Shown here: piece after piece, positions 16,359-23,926 of the stretch | Position numbering within the stretch: the stretch's first letter is position 1 | Layout: each line of letters begins with the position of its first letter | NCBI RefSeq assembly: GCF_000282215.1 | Contig: NZ_AKJS01000094.1 | Location: 1 to 35,172 of the forward strand | From: Pseudomonas sp. GM21 | GTDB lineage: Bacteria > Pseudomonadota > Gammaproteobacteria > Pseudomonadales > Pseudomonadaceae | Direction: 5' to 3' | Length of the DNA stretch: 35,172 nucleotides | Translations under genes and position numbers: made by a program | The notes under the pieces: generated by a model | The model's input: the letters and a program-made list of their open reading frames with translations, nothing else | Database searches by the model: none | Told to the model about the DNA's origin: nothing

Positions 16359-17528
16359 TCAGCGTTGGGTGCGCGGCATGCCGAGGCCAAACTGGGCGAT
16401 CAGCTCGCGCTGGATCTCGTTAGTGCCGCCACCAAAGGTCAGGGTCGGCGAACTGCGCAACTCGAATTCCAGCTCGCCCTGCAGCAGGGTCGCCGCCGAG
16501 CCACTGCGCATCGAGCCATTGGCGCCGAGGATCGCCGCCAGCTTGCGCAGGATCTCGATGGCCGACTCCGAGCCGAACACCTTGGTGGTCGAACTCAGCG
16601 CCACGTCCATGCGATCGCGCTCCAGGTCAGCGGCGATGCGCATATTGATCAAGCGCATCGCCTCCAGGCGCGCATAACACTCGGCCAGCGAGCTGCGCAC
16701 CCAGGCCTTGTCCATCGCTCGACGGCCCTGTTCGTCACGGACCCGCGCCCACAGGTAGATCCGGCGAAACAGCGCCACGACCTTGTCCGACCAGGTGCCG
16801 AGGCCGAGGCGTTCGTGGTTGAGTTGCGAGGTGATCATCTTCCAGCCACCGTGCAACTCGCCCACCAGCATCTCGTTGGGCACCCGCACGTTGTCGTAGT
16901 AGGTCGCCGTGGTCGGAATGCTGGTGGTGGGAATCAGGGTGTGGGAGAAGCCTGGCGTCGTGGTATCGACGATCAGCAGCGAAATGCCTTTGTGCCGCGC
17001 CTGGGTAGGATCGGTACGGGCCGCCAGCCAGACGAAATCGGCCGACTCGGCACCCGAGGTCCACAGCTTGTTGCCATTGACCAGGAAGCCTTCATCGTCT
17101 TGGCGGGCGCTGGTTTTCAGCACGGCCAGATCGCTACCGGCGTCGGGTTCGGAATAACCGATGGCGAACATGATTTCGCCCGCGGCGATCCCAGGCAGAA
17201 ATCGCTCTTTCTGCAACTCGCTGCCATGGGCCATCAAGGCCGGGCCGACGGTGCTGATGGTCACGAACGGCAGTGGCGCACCGGCGATGTTGGCTTCTTC
17301 AAAGAAGATCAATTGTTCGGTGGCGGCGTAACCCTGGCCGCCATGAGCCTTTGGCCAGCCGACCGCGAGCCAGCCGTCGCGGCCCATCTGGCGGGTGGTC
17401 TGGCGAAACAGCTCGCCGCCTTCCTTGCCCCGCAACTGCTCGCGCATGTCCGGGGTCATCAGGGTCTGGAAATAGTCCCGCACCTTGTGGCGCAGGGCAT
17501 GTTGTTCGGGAGTGAGGTCGACGAACAT
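16359..17528 (-). CDS. Acyl-CoA dehydrogenase, catalytic-type subunit (pair 2, FadE28/29-like context)
   Basis: 389 residues. Motifs: FAIGYSEPDAGSDLAVLKT (121-139), FLVNGNKLWTSGA (148-160) and the C-terminal TFGGGTNEIQRELIAQFGLGMP. The EGT glutamate is replaced by Gly, while helix G carries E239 in HGGWKMITSQLNHERLGL, so it looks like the base-bearing subunit of a heteromer. The expected partner is the Glu-less paralogue at 19126-20259 in the same operon. The gene directly follows the Ltp2-like aldolase (10-bp gap) and has AGGAG 6 nt before ATG. Role inferred: dehydrogenation of the short side-chain CoA ester before ChsH1/ChsH2-type hydration. Confidence 0.88.
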   Translation of the reverse strand: MFVDLTPEQHALRHKVRDYFQTLMTPDMREQLRGKEGGELFRQTTRQMGRDGWLAVGWPKAHGGQGYAATEQLIFFEEANIAGAPLPFVTISTVGPALMAHGSELQKERFLPGIAAGEIMFAIGYSEPDAGSDLAVLKTSARQDDEGFLVNGNKLWTSGAESADFVWLAARTDPTQARHKGISLLIVDTTTPGFSHTLIPTTSIPTTATYYDNVRVPNEMLVGELHGGWKMITSQLNHERLGLGTWSDKVVALFRRIYLWARVRDEQGRRAMDKAWVRSSLAECYARLEAMRLINMRIAADLERDRMDVALSSTTKVFGSESAIEILRKLAAILGANGSMRSGSAATLLQGELEFELRSSPTLTFGGGTNEIQRELIAQFGLGMPRTQR

Positions 17529-17538
17529 CTGCTGCTCC

Positions 17539-18717
17539 TTACGCTGCGCCGAGAATCAGGCCGCTGGTGGGTACGCCGGTGCCGGCGGTGACTAGCACGT
17601 TCTGCACATCCGCCACCTGGTTGACCGCCGTACCACGCACCTGGCGCACCGCTTCGGCGATCCCGTTCATGCCGTGGATATAGGCTTCGCCCAGTTGCCC
17701 GCCGTGGGTGTTGATCGGCAGTTTGCCGCCACGGGCGTGATGCCCGGCGCGGATGAATTCCTTGGCTTCGCCGCGTTTGGCAAAGCCGAACTCTTCCAGC
17801 TGTGGCAGCACGAACGGGGTGAAGTGGTCATAGATCACGGCGGTCTGGAAAGACTCGGGACCGAGGCCGGACTGGCGATACAGCTCGCGGGCGACCACCC
17901 CCATTTCCGGTAGCCCGGTGATGTCGTCGCGGTAGAACGAGGTCATGCTCTGCTGTCCATGGCTGATGCCTTGGGAGCCGGCCTTGATGGTCACCGGTTT
18001 CTGCCGCAGGTCACGAGCGCGCTCGGCCGAAGTGATGACCATCGCCACGGCGCCATCGGATTCCTGGCAGCAATCGAGCAGATGCAGCGGTTCGCAGATC
18101 CAGCGCGAGGCCTGGTGTTCTTCCAGAGTGATCGGCTTACCGTGGAAAAACGCTTGGGGGTTGGTCGCGGCAAAATCCCGCGCCGCCACCGCGATTCGAC
18201 CGAAGTCTTCGGAGGTGGCGCCATAGGTGTGCATGTAGCGCTGGGCGAACATCCCGACCCAGGCCGCCGGTGTATGGAAGCCGTGGGGCATGTACCAGCC
18301 GTAGTTAACGTTGTCGAAGGTCGGTGCCGAAGCGAAGCCGTAGCTGCCGGTACCGAAGCGATACCAGGAACGCTCATTCATGGCCCGATACACCACCACC
18401 ACTTTCGCCATTCCGGTAGCCACCGCCATCGCCGCGTGCATCACCGGTCCGCAGGCCGCGCCGCCGCCATGGGGCACTTGCGAGAAAAACTTGACGTCCT
18501 TGCACCCCAGCAATCGGGCGATTTCATACTCCGGGACCTTGTCCACCGAGTAGGAGCTGAAGCCCTCGACCTCGGACGGATCAATACCGGCATCCTTGAG
18601 CGCGCTCAAGGTGGCCTCCAGGGCCAGGCGCAATTCGGTGCGTCCGGAGTTCTTGGAAAATTCGGTTGCGCCTAGACCTACGATCGCGGCACGCCCGGAA
18701 ATCGATGAATCAGTCAT
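17539..18717 (-). CDS. Ltp2-like thiolase-fold aldolase
   Basis: 392 residues of the lipid-transfer thiolase branch. The thiolase nucleophile is missing: the region reads PHGGGAACGPVM, with G86 aligned to C90 of the paralogue at 1094-2305. Instead it has Y296 (AVIYDHFTP) and Y346 (GEAYIHGMNG), matching the two tyrosines described as catalytic in actinobacterial Ltp2 aldolases; NTHGG is kept. Ltp2 cleaves the 17-hydroxy side-chain acyl-CoA of steroids by retro-aldol reaction and needs the DUF35 domain of ChsH2 as partner. A ChsH2-like protein is encoded in this operon (20268-21236). GGAG lies 8 nt before the start, and there is a 17-bp gap to the ChsH1-like gene. An aldolase role is strongly suggested; the exact substrate is unknown. 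Confidence 0.87.
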   Translation of the reverse strand: MTDSSISGRAAIVGLGATEFSKNSGRTELRLALEATLSALKDAGIDPSEVEGFSSYSVDKVPEYEIARLLGCKDVKFFSQVPHGGGAACGPVMHAAMAVATGMAKVVVVYRAMNERSWYRFGTGSYGFASAPTFDNVNYGWYMPHGFHTPAAWVGMFAQRYMHTYGATSEDFGRIAVAARDFAATNPQAFFHGKPITLEEHQASRWICEPLHLLDCCQESDGAVAMVITSAERARDLRQKPVTIKAGSQGISHGQQSMTSFYRDDITGLPEMGVVARELYRQSGLGPESFQTAVIYDHFTPFVLPQLEEFGFAKRGEAKEFIRAGHHARGGKLPINTHGGQLGEAYIHGMNGIAEAVRQVRGTAVNQVADVQNVLVTAGTGVPTSGLILGAA

Positions 18718-18734
18718 CTGTGTCTCTCCGGCTG

Positions 18735-19154
18735 TCAGGGCAAGACCAGCGCGACCGTGCCGGTCACGTGGTTACCCATGGAATTTTTGCCGCTCAAGGT
18801 GATTTCCACCGTGCGGGTGTCGACGTCGAGTTCGCTGACGCTGCCCTTGAAAATCATGCAGTCGCCGGGGTAGTTCGGTGCGCCGAGCTTGATTTTCAGC
18901 GTGGTGAATTGCGCCAGCGGCCCGGCCCACTGTTCGATGAACCGCTGCACCAGCCCGTTGGTGGTGAGGATGTTCATAAACACGTGGGGCGAACCCAAGG
19001 CACGGGCCGCCTCCGCGTCGTGGTGACCGGGGAAGTAGTCACGGGTGGCAATTGCGCCGCCGTTGATCAGGGTCACCGTGATCGGCACCGCGAGCTCCGG
19101 CAGTACTTCGCCGGGGCGCACGTCGTCAAAGCGCTTGGTGTTCTTCGAGGTCAT
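18735..19154 (-). CDS. ChsH1-like MaoC enoyl-CoA hydratase subunit
   Basis: 139 residues from ATG 19154. A longer frame to 19232 would only extend into the upstream gene. It is a single hot-dog MaoC domain starting RFDDVRPGEVLPEL. The catalytic pair is D39 and H44 in TRDYFPGHHD. Size, motif and place in the operon match ChsH1 of M. tuberculosis, which supplies the active site of the ChsH1-ChsH2 hydratase that adds water to short steroid side-chain enoyl-CoAs. The predicted partner is the MaoC-DUF35 protein at 20268-21236. The gene overlaps the end of the upstream dehydrogenase by 29 bp, a sign of tight coupling. Confidence 0.85.
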   Translation of the reverse strand: MTSKNTKRFDDVRPGEVLPELAVPITVTLINGGAIATRDYFPGHHDAEAARALGSPHVFMNILTTNGLVQRFIEQWAGPLAQFTTLKIKLGAPNYPGDCMIFKGSVSELDVDTRTVEITLSGKNSMGNHVTGTVALVLP

Positions 19155-20259
19155 ATTTCCATCCCAGCTTGTCGTTATCGTTGAGCCAGTCGCCCAGGCG
19201 TTCCAGGCTTGCCGCCGAACCACCCAGGGCAAGGCACAGGCCGCGGCTCCAGTAGAGAAAACGGTGAATCGGGTACGTCAGGTCGACGCCGATGCCGCCA
19301 TGCACGTGCTGTGCGACATGGCCGATGCGATGCCCCGCTTCACAGGCCATCCACGCGGTGGCCAGGGCTTCGCTGGGCGCAGGCAGACCGGCATCGATGC
19401 GGTAGGCCAGTTGCCACAGCACGGTGCGCAAGGCTTCGACGGCGATATGGGTGTCGGCCATGCTCATCTGCACCGCCTGGAAGCTGCCGATGCTGCGCTC
19501 GAACTGCCGGCGTTCGCTGACATAGGCCACGGTGCGACGGATTTGCTCTTCGCTGACGCCCAATTGCAAGGCCGCCAATGCTGCTGTACAGCGAAGCTCC
19601 AACCAGGCGACGGCCTCGCTCGGTAACATCGCCGTGGTGCTCACGGTCAAGCCCTGGATGTGCAGGTCGGCCACCGCTTCGCCATGGGTCAACACCGCCG
19701 ACTCCCGTTGTATTTCGGGCGCTGAAAGGTCCAGCAGCAGCAAGCGTGGCTGGCTTTCGGCTTCTACCAACACCAACGCGGCCTGGGATTGATCGCCCAA
19801 CGCCAGGGCCGCGACCCGGCCGTTGATCGACCAGCCCTCGGCACAAGGACGGGCATGCAACTCAATGCCGAGCGCACTGCTCAAACCATCGATAGACAGA
19901 CTCAGCAGCGCCTCGCCTGATGCCGCTTTGGCAACCCATCCCGCGCTATCGTCGGCGCCAAAACCGGCCAGGGTCGCCGCTGCCAATTGATGACGCCACA
20001 AGGGCACTTGAGCCAGGGCCTTGCCCTGGGCTTGCAGCACCAACATCAACTCGGTCATGCCCAGACCGCTGCCGCCATGCTCTTCGGGAATGGCCAGGGC
20101 ATGCAGCCCGGTCTCGATACACAACGCCCACAACGGCGCCATCATTGGCTCGCCGCTGGTGTCCCACTGACGCATGTAGTCATCATGGCAATGATCGACA
20201 AACAGGCCGTCGGCCATCTGCGCAATGGCGCGCTGGTCTTCGCTCAATTCGAAATCCAT
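19126..20259 (-). CDS. Acyl-CoA dehydrogenase, non-catalytic-type partner subunit (pair 2)
   Basis: 377 residues beginning MDFELSEDQRAIAQMADGLF, a normal acyl-CoA dehydrogenase start, with HVHGGIGVDLTYPIHRFLYW in the C-terminal helices. There is no Glu at either base position: helix G reads SEAVAWLELRCTAAL and the C terminus LGGSAASLERLGDW. The mid-domain flavin loop is degenerate. It resembles the partner subunit of heteromeric steroid dehydrogenases such as FadE28-FadE29, with the catalytic subunit encoded at 16359-17528. AGGAG precedes the ATG. It lies 8 bp after the ChsH2-like gene and overlaps the ChsH1-like gene. Confidence 0.85.
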   Translation of the reverse strand: MDFELSEDQRAIAQMADGLFVDHCHDDYMRQWDTSGEPMMAPLWALCIETGLHALAIPEEHGGSGLGMTELMLVLQAQGKALAQVPLWRHQLAAATLAGFGADDSAGWVAKAASGEALLSLSIDGLSSALGIELHARPCAEGWSINGRVAALALGDQSQAALVLVEAESQPRLLLLDLSAPEIQRESAVLTHGEAVADLHIQGLTVSTTAMLPSEAVAWLELRCTAALAALQLGVSEEQIRRTVAYVSERRQFERSIGSFQAVQMSMADTHIAVEALRTVLWQLAYRIDAGLPAPSEALATAWMACEAGHRIGHVAQHVHGGIGVDLTYPIHRFLYWSRGLCLALGGSAASLERLGDWLNDNDKLGWKYDLEEHQAL

Positions 20260-20267
20260 AGTGGCTC

Positions 20268-21236
20268 CTATGCCTCTACCGGCCGAAACAAAGGCAGGGT
20301 CAACTGGTCATCGAAGGTCTGGAACTCGACCTGTAAATGCTGGCCGATCTGCAATTGCTCACGCTCGATGCCGACCAATCCGGCGATCAGGCGCACGCCC
20401 TCCTCCAGTTCAATCAGGCCGATCGGGTTTGGATAATCGAATGGCGGCACTTCGGGGTAATGCATCACCACGAACGAATACAATTTGGCGCGGCCGCTGG
20501 CCTGCAGGGTGTCCCAGTCAAAGCTGTGGCACTGGATGCACACAGGGGCTGGCGGATGGCGCAGGGTTTGACAGGCGGTGCAGCGCTGAATCAGCAACTG
20601 GCCCTTCTCGCAGCCTTCCCAGAAGAACCGGGTGTCGTCGCTGATGCCCGGTAGCGGACGCTTGGCCTTGGCCGGTGCCGACTCGACCTTGGCCGGAGCC
20701 TGGGCATTGGACGCGCGGAACTTGAATACGCGAAACAACAACTCGCCCACCGGCTCGTCGCCGCCAGCCTTTTCAACGAAATGACTCATCACCAGGGTGA
20801 CGAAGAAGCCGGTACCCAGGGCTGTGGTTTTCTCATCGCCGACCGAATCCAGACGCGTGGTGTAGTAGAGCTTTTCCCCCAGACGCACCGGGCGGGTAAA
20901 GCTCAGCTCGGAGTTCACCGCCACGGTGGAGGCATAGCCGTAAGCTTCCATTTCCTTGAGCACCTCGTAAGGGTTCTCGTCGGTGGAGCCAGGCGGATAG
21001 TTGTTGGCGTACAGGCCTTCCATGGTCCACACCTGCAACATCGCAGGCGGAGCAATCAGGCCCTCATGTTGGGTGCCCAAGGCAAAAGCAGGATCGGTGT
21101 ACAGCGGGTTGTCCACGCCCATGACCTCGCACCATTGGCGAATCATCGGGGCATTGACCTCGTCCCAGGCATACACTCGGCCGTACTGGCGCCCCACCAG
21201 GGCGCGCACATTGGATAGCAATTGTGGATCAGCCAA
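20268..21236 (-). CDS. ChsH2-like MaoC-DUF35 fusion
   Basis: 322 residues from TTG 21236, chosen because AAGGAG (21243-21248) lies 6 nt upstream. The 21284 alternative is also TTG and lacks such a site. Residues 1-185 form a MaoC hot-dog domain in which the catalytic His is replaced (VMGVDNPLYTD; Tyr where His is expected), so it is probably inactive by itself. Residues 205-322 are a DUF35 domain with zinc-ribbon cysteines C219, C222, C233 and C236. This is the architecture of M. tuberculosis ChsH2, which pairs with ChsH1 for hydration and docks the Ltp2 aldolase through DUF35. Both partners are encoded downstream in this operon. An Ala/Pro/Lys-rich linker (190-210) joins the domains. Confidence 0.88.
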   Translation of the reverse strand: MADPQLLSNVRALVGRQYGRVYAWDEVNAPMIRQWCEVMGVDNPLYTDPAFALGTQHEGLIAPPAMLQVWTMEGLYANNYPPGSTDENPYEVLKEMEAYGYASTVAVNSELSFTRPVRLGEKLYYTTRLDSVGDEKTTALGTGFFVTLVMSHFVEKAGGDEPVGELLFRVFKFRASNAQAPAKVESAPAKAKRPLPGISDDTRFFWEGCEKGQLLIQRCTACQTLRHPPAPVCIQCHSFDWDTLQASGRAKLYSFVVMHYPEVPPFDYPNPIGLIELEEGVRLIAGLVGIEREQLQIGQHLQVEFQTFDDQLTLPLFRPVEA

Positions 21237-21242
21237 AGTCGT

Positions 21243-21248
21243 CTCCTT
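21243..21248 (-). promoter_or_regulatory. Ribosome-binding site deciding the TTG start of the ChsH2-like gene
   Basis: AAGGAG on the minus strand, 6 nt before TTG at 21236. No ATG or GTG with comparable spacing is present near the conserved N terminus. Confidence 0.75.
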
Positions 21249-21292
21249 CACATTGAAGGCGGCCACCGAACCCGGTCGCCGCAATAGGTCGA

Positions 21293-22078
21293 TCAGGTGG
21301 GCAGAACCTGCGCAGCACCGAGAAACGCCGGGCGTTCACCCCCACCATGCAGCAACAGGTTGCAACCGCTGGCGTAACTGGCCAGCGGTGATGCGATGTA
21401 AAGGCATGCGTTGGCAATGTCTTCGGCCACCGCCATGCGTGCAGCCGGAATGCCGGCAGATACGGCGGCGATACCCGCCTCCGTGCCGTAGTGCAGGTGC
21501 GCTTGCTCGGTCAGCACCAGCCCCGGGCTGACCGTGACCACCCGCACCTTTGGGCCCCACTCCACTGCCAGCGATTGCACCAACGCCAGCACCCCAGCCT
21601 TGGCCGCGCCGTAAGCGGCAGTGCCTGGCGAGGAGCGCAGCGCACTGATGCTGCCGATAAAGATGATGCAGCCACCCTGTACCTGTGCCTGCATCAGTCG
21701 GTTGGCGTGCTGGGCGACGTTGAGTGGCGCGATCAGATTCAGACCGATGATGCTTTCATGAAACCTGGGCGAGGCCGTGGCTGCGTCGGCGGCTGGGCTG
21801 CCCCCGGCGTTGTTGATCACCACGTCGAGGCGTCCGAAATCACGCTCGATGGTGGCGAACAGTCGTTGCAGGGAATCGTGGTCACGCACATCGGCGGCAA
21901 TGAAGGACGCACTCTTGCTACCCAGTGTCGGTACCCGTTCAGGTTCGCGCCGAGCACAGACGATCACACGTGCGTTGGCGGCCAGGAAACCCAGTGCAAT
22001 ACCCGCGCCGATGCCCCTGGTGCCACCGGTAACGAGCACCACCTTGCCGTTATAATCAAGCCCCGAATGCAGTTCCAT
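21293..22078 (-). CDS. Short-chain dehydrogenase/reductase
   Basis: 261 residues from the second of two adjacent ATGs (GGAG 6 nt upstream; the first, at 22081, has only 3 nt). Classical SDR features, numbered from the first Met: TGGTRGIG (18-25), NNAG (90-93), S144, Y157 and K161 (YGAAK). NAD(P)-dependent oxidation of a hydroxyl on the ring or of a hydroxyacyl-CoA is inferred. It is the first gene of the igr-like operon, divergent from the enoyl-CoA hydratase. The palindrome site D lies 60 nt upstream and could serve both directions. Confidence 0.87.
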   Translation of the reverse strand: MELHSGLDYNGKVVLVTGGTRGIGAGIALGFLAANARVIVCARREPERVPTLGSKSASFIAADVRDHDSLQRLFATIERDFGRLDVVINNAGGSPAADAATASPRFHESIIGLNLIAPLNVAQHANRLMQAQVQGGCIIFIGSISALRSSPGTAAYGAAKAGVLALVQSLAVEWGPKVRVVTVSPGLVLTEQAHLHYGTEAGIAAVSAGIPAARMAVAEDIANACLYIASPLASYASGCNLLLHGGGERPAFLGAAQVLPT

Positions 22079-22138
22079 CATGTGCTCCTTTTTCTACTGA
22101 CAAGGGTCACTCTAGGGATGAACTGCGGGCCAAACTAC

Positions 22139-22150
22139 GTCTGAACGGAC
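22139..22150 (+). promoter_or_regulatory. Cluster palindrome, site D (GTCTGAACGGAC)
   Basis: Identical to site B over 20 nt. It lies in the 136-bp divergent region between the SDR/igr-like operon (60 nt away) and the enoyl-CoA hydratase (exactly 64 nt to ATG 22215). It is the only copy found in this divergent region, so one symmetric site may control both directions. Confidence 0.7.
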
Positions 22151-22214
22151 GATGAAAATTTAACCTCACGAACAGGACACTGGCGGCCATTCACACCTTG
22201 TCAGGTCTTTGAAA

Positions 22215-23006
22215 ATGCCCATGTCCGACTCATCCGCTGCACCGGTTCTGCTCGAACGCCCACTGCCGGGTGTGGCCCTGCTGCGGCTCAATCGTCCCCA
22301 GACGACCAATGCCCTGAGCCTGGAATTGCAGGCGCTGTTGTCGCGTCATTTCAGTGAGCTGGCGATTGATCCGCAGATCCGTTGCATCGTGCTGACGGGC
22401 GGTGACAAAGTGTTCGCGGCCGGTGGTGACATCAACAGCATGGCCGGGGTCGGCGCCATCGATATCTACAAGCGTCACACCGAGCGGGTCTGGGGGCCGA
22501 TCCAGCACTGCCCGAAACCGGTAATCGCGGCGGTCTGCGGTTACGCTTATGGCGGTGGTTGCGAGCTGGCGATGCACGCTGATCTGATCGTCGCCGGGCG
22601 CAGCGCGCGTTTCTGTCAACCGGAAATCCGCATCGGCATCATGCCCGGCATCGGCGGCACGCAACGGCTGGTGCGAGCCGTGGGCAAGGTCAAGGCGATG
22701 CGCATGGCGCTCACCGGGCAACCGATCAGCGCCGAGGAAGCCTGGGTCGCCGGGCTGGTCAGCGATCTGGTGGACGATGACCAGGTGCAGATCCACGCTC
22801 TGGAACTGGCGCGTGTTATCGCGGCGATGCCTTCCCTGGCAGCCGAGCAGATCAAGGAAGTCATTCTGGCCGGCATGGACGCCCCGCTGGAAGCCGGCCT
22901 GGCCCTGGAGCGCAAGGCTAATGCCCTGCTGTTTGCCTCACGGGATCAGAAGGAAGGCATGCAGGCGTTTATCGACAAACGCCCGGCGCAGTTCGAAGGG
23001 TACTAG
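22215..23006 (+). CDS. Enoyl-CoA hydratase/isomerase (crotonase family)
   Basis: 263 residues from ATG 22215 (AGG 9 nt upstream; ATG 22221 is also possible). Crotonase fold with oxyanion-hole segments KVFAAGGDINSM (65-76) and YGGGCELAMHADL, and both hydratase glutamates at E117 and E137 (CQPEIRIGIMPGIGGTQRL). It should therefore be an active (S)-specific 2-enoyl-CoA hydratase in beta-oxidation. It complements the MaoC hydratases, which differ in stereochemistry. It is the only plus-strand gene between two minus operons and is followed by REP sequences. Confidence 0.9.
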   Translation: MPMSDSSAAPVLLERPLPGVALLRLNRPQTTNALSLELQALLSRHFSELAIDPQIRCIVLTGGDKVFAAGGDINSMAGVGAIDIYKRHTERVWGPIQHCPKPVIAAVCGYAYGGGCELAMHADLIVAGRSARFCQPEIRIGIMPGIGGTQRLVRAVGKVKAMRMALTGQPISAEEAWVAGLVSDLVDDDQVQIHALELARVIAAMPSLAAEQIKEVILAGMDAPLEAGLALERKANALLFASRDQKEGMQAFIDKRPAQFEGY

Positions 23007-23030
23007 GCGCTCGTCTATCAGGCACAAAAC

Positions 23031-23142
23031 CTGTGTGTGAGCCTGCTCGCGATGGGGCCAGCACATTCAACATCGCTGTTGGCTGACCCGCGGCCTCCGC
23101 GAGCAGGTTCGCTCCCACAGGGGTTTTGTGTGGGAGCAAGGC
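23031..23142. repeat. REP cluster (degenerate REPIN)
   Basis: The right arm 23099-23120 (GCGAGCAGG then TTCGCTCCCACAG) faces a degenerate left arm 23031-23050 (GTGTGTGAGCCTGCTCGC). A third partial copy, TGTGGGAGCAAGG, is at 23129-23141. It fills the gap between two convergent genes. No gene is seen here. Confidence 0.8.
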
Positions 23143-23143
23143 C

Positions 23144-23926
23144 TCAGATACTCATCACCATCTGACCACTATCAATGCGCAACTCGACACCATTGATCGC
23201 CCGAGCCTCGTCACTAGCCAGGAAGAGCACGCTGGCCGCCACGTCCTCGGGCCGGCACATGCGGTTCATCGGATCGCTGTCGATGGTCAGGCGGTTCGGG
23301 TCGACGCCCTCGGGGAAGCCGCCGCGGGTCATATCGGTAAGCACGCCATCCGGGTGCAGGGTATTGCAACGGATGCGGTATTTGCGCCGCCGACAAAGCA
23401 CCGCCACCGAACGCGACAACGCCGACACAGCCCCCTTGGAGGCACTGTAAGCCAGGTAATCGTCCCGCCCGGCCAGAGCCGCGATGGACGACAGGTTGAT
23501 GATCGAACCGCCGCTGTCCTTCATCAAAGCGATGCCTTCGCGACAGCCCAAAAATACGCTGTCGGCATTCACCTGCATCACCTTGTGCCACTGCGCCAGA
23601 CTGGTTTCTTCAATCGAGCCGCAGATCAGGATGCCGGCGTTGTTGACGAGGATATCCAGACGACCGTAGCGCTCGCGCACATGGTCGATGACCTGGCGCC
23701 ACTCGTCTTCGCTGCCGACATCGTGACGGATAAATTCTGCAGTCGGCCCGATTTCAGCCGCCAGGGCCTGACCTGCCTCGGTGTCCAGGTCGCTGATGAG
23801 CACCTGGGCACCTTCTGCCGCCAGCAGCCGCACGCTGGCAGCGCCAATACCCTTGGCGCCGCCGGTGACCAGCGCGACCTTGCCGTGAACTCGGCCGTGT
23901 GTGTTGTGGTGATTGAGGGTCATCAT
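23144..23926 (-). CDS. Short-chain dehydrogenase (hydroxysteroid-dehydrogenase-like)
   Basis: 260 residues. Classical SDR: TGGAKGIG (21-28), D46 at the end of strand 2 (ISDLD, favouring NAD), NNAG (95-98), S146 or S147, Y160 and K164 (YSASK). The overall pattern, including HPDGVLTDM after the active site, resembles 3-beta/17-beta and 20-beta hydroxysteroid dehydrogenases, but position specificity cannot be read. The start overlaps the stop of the upstream KstD-like flavoprotein by 4 bp (ATGA), so the two are translationally coupled. Confidence 0.87.
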   Translation of the reverse strand: MMTLNHHNTHGRVHGKVALVTGGAKGIGAASVRLLAAEGAQVLISDLDTEAGQALAAEIGPTAEFIRHDVGSEDEWRQVIDHVRERYGRLDILVNNAGILICGSIEETSLAQWHKVMQVNADSVFLGCREGIALMKDSGGSIINLSSIAALAGRDDYLAYSASKGAVSALSRSVAVLCRRRKYRIRCNTLHPDGVLTDMTRGGFPEGVDPNRLTIDSDPMNRMCRPEDVAASVLFLASDEARAINGVELRIDSGQMVMSI

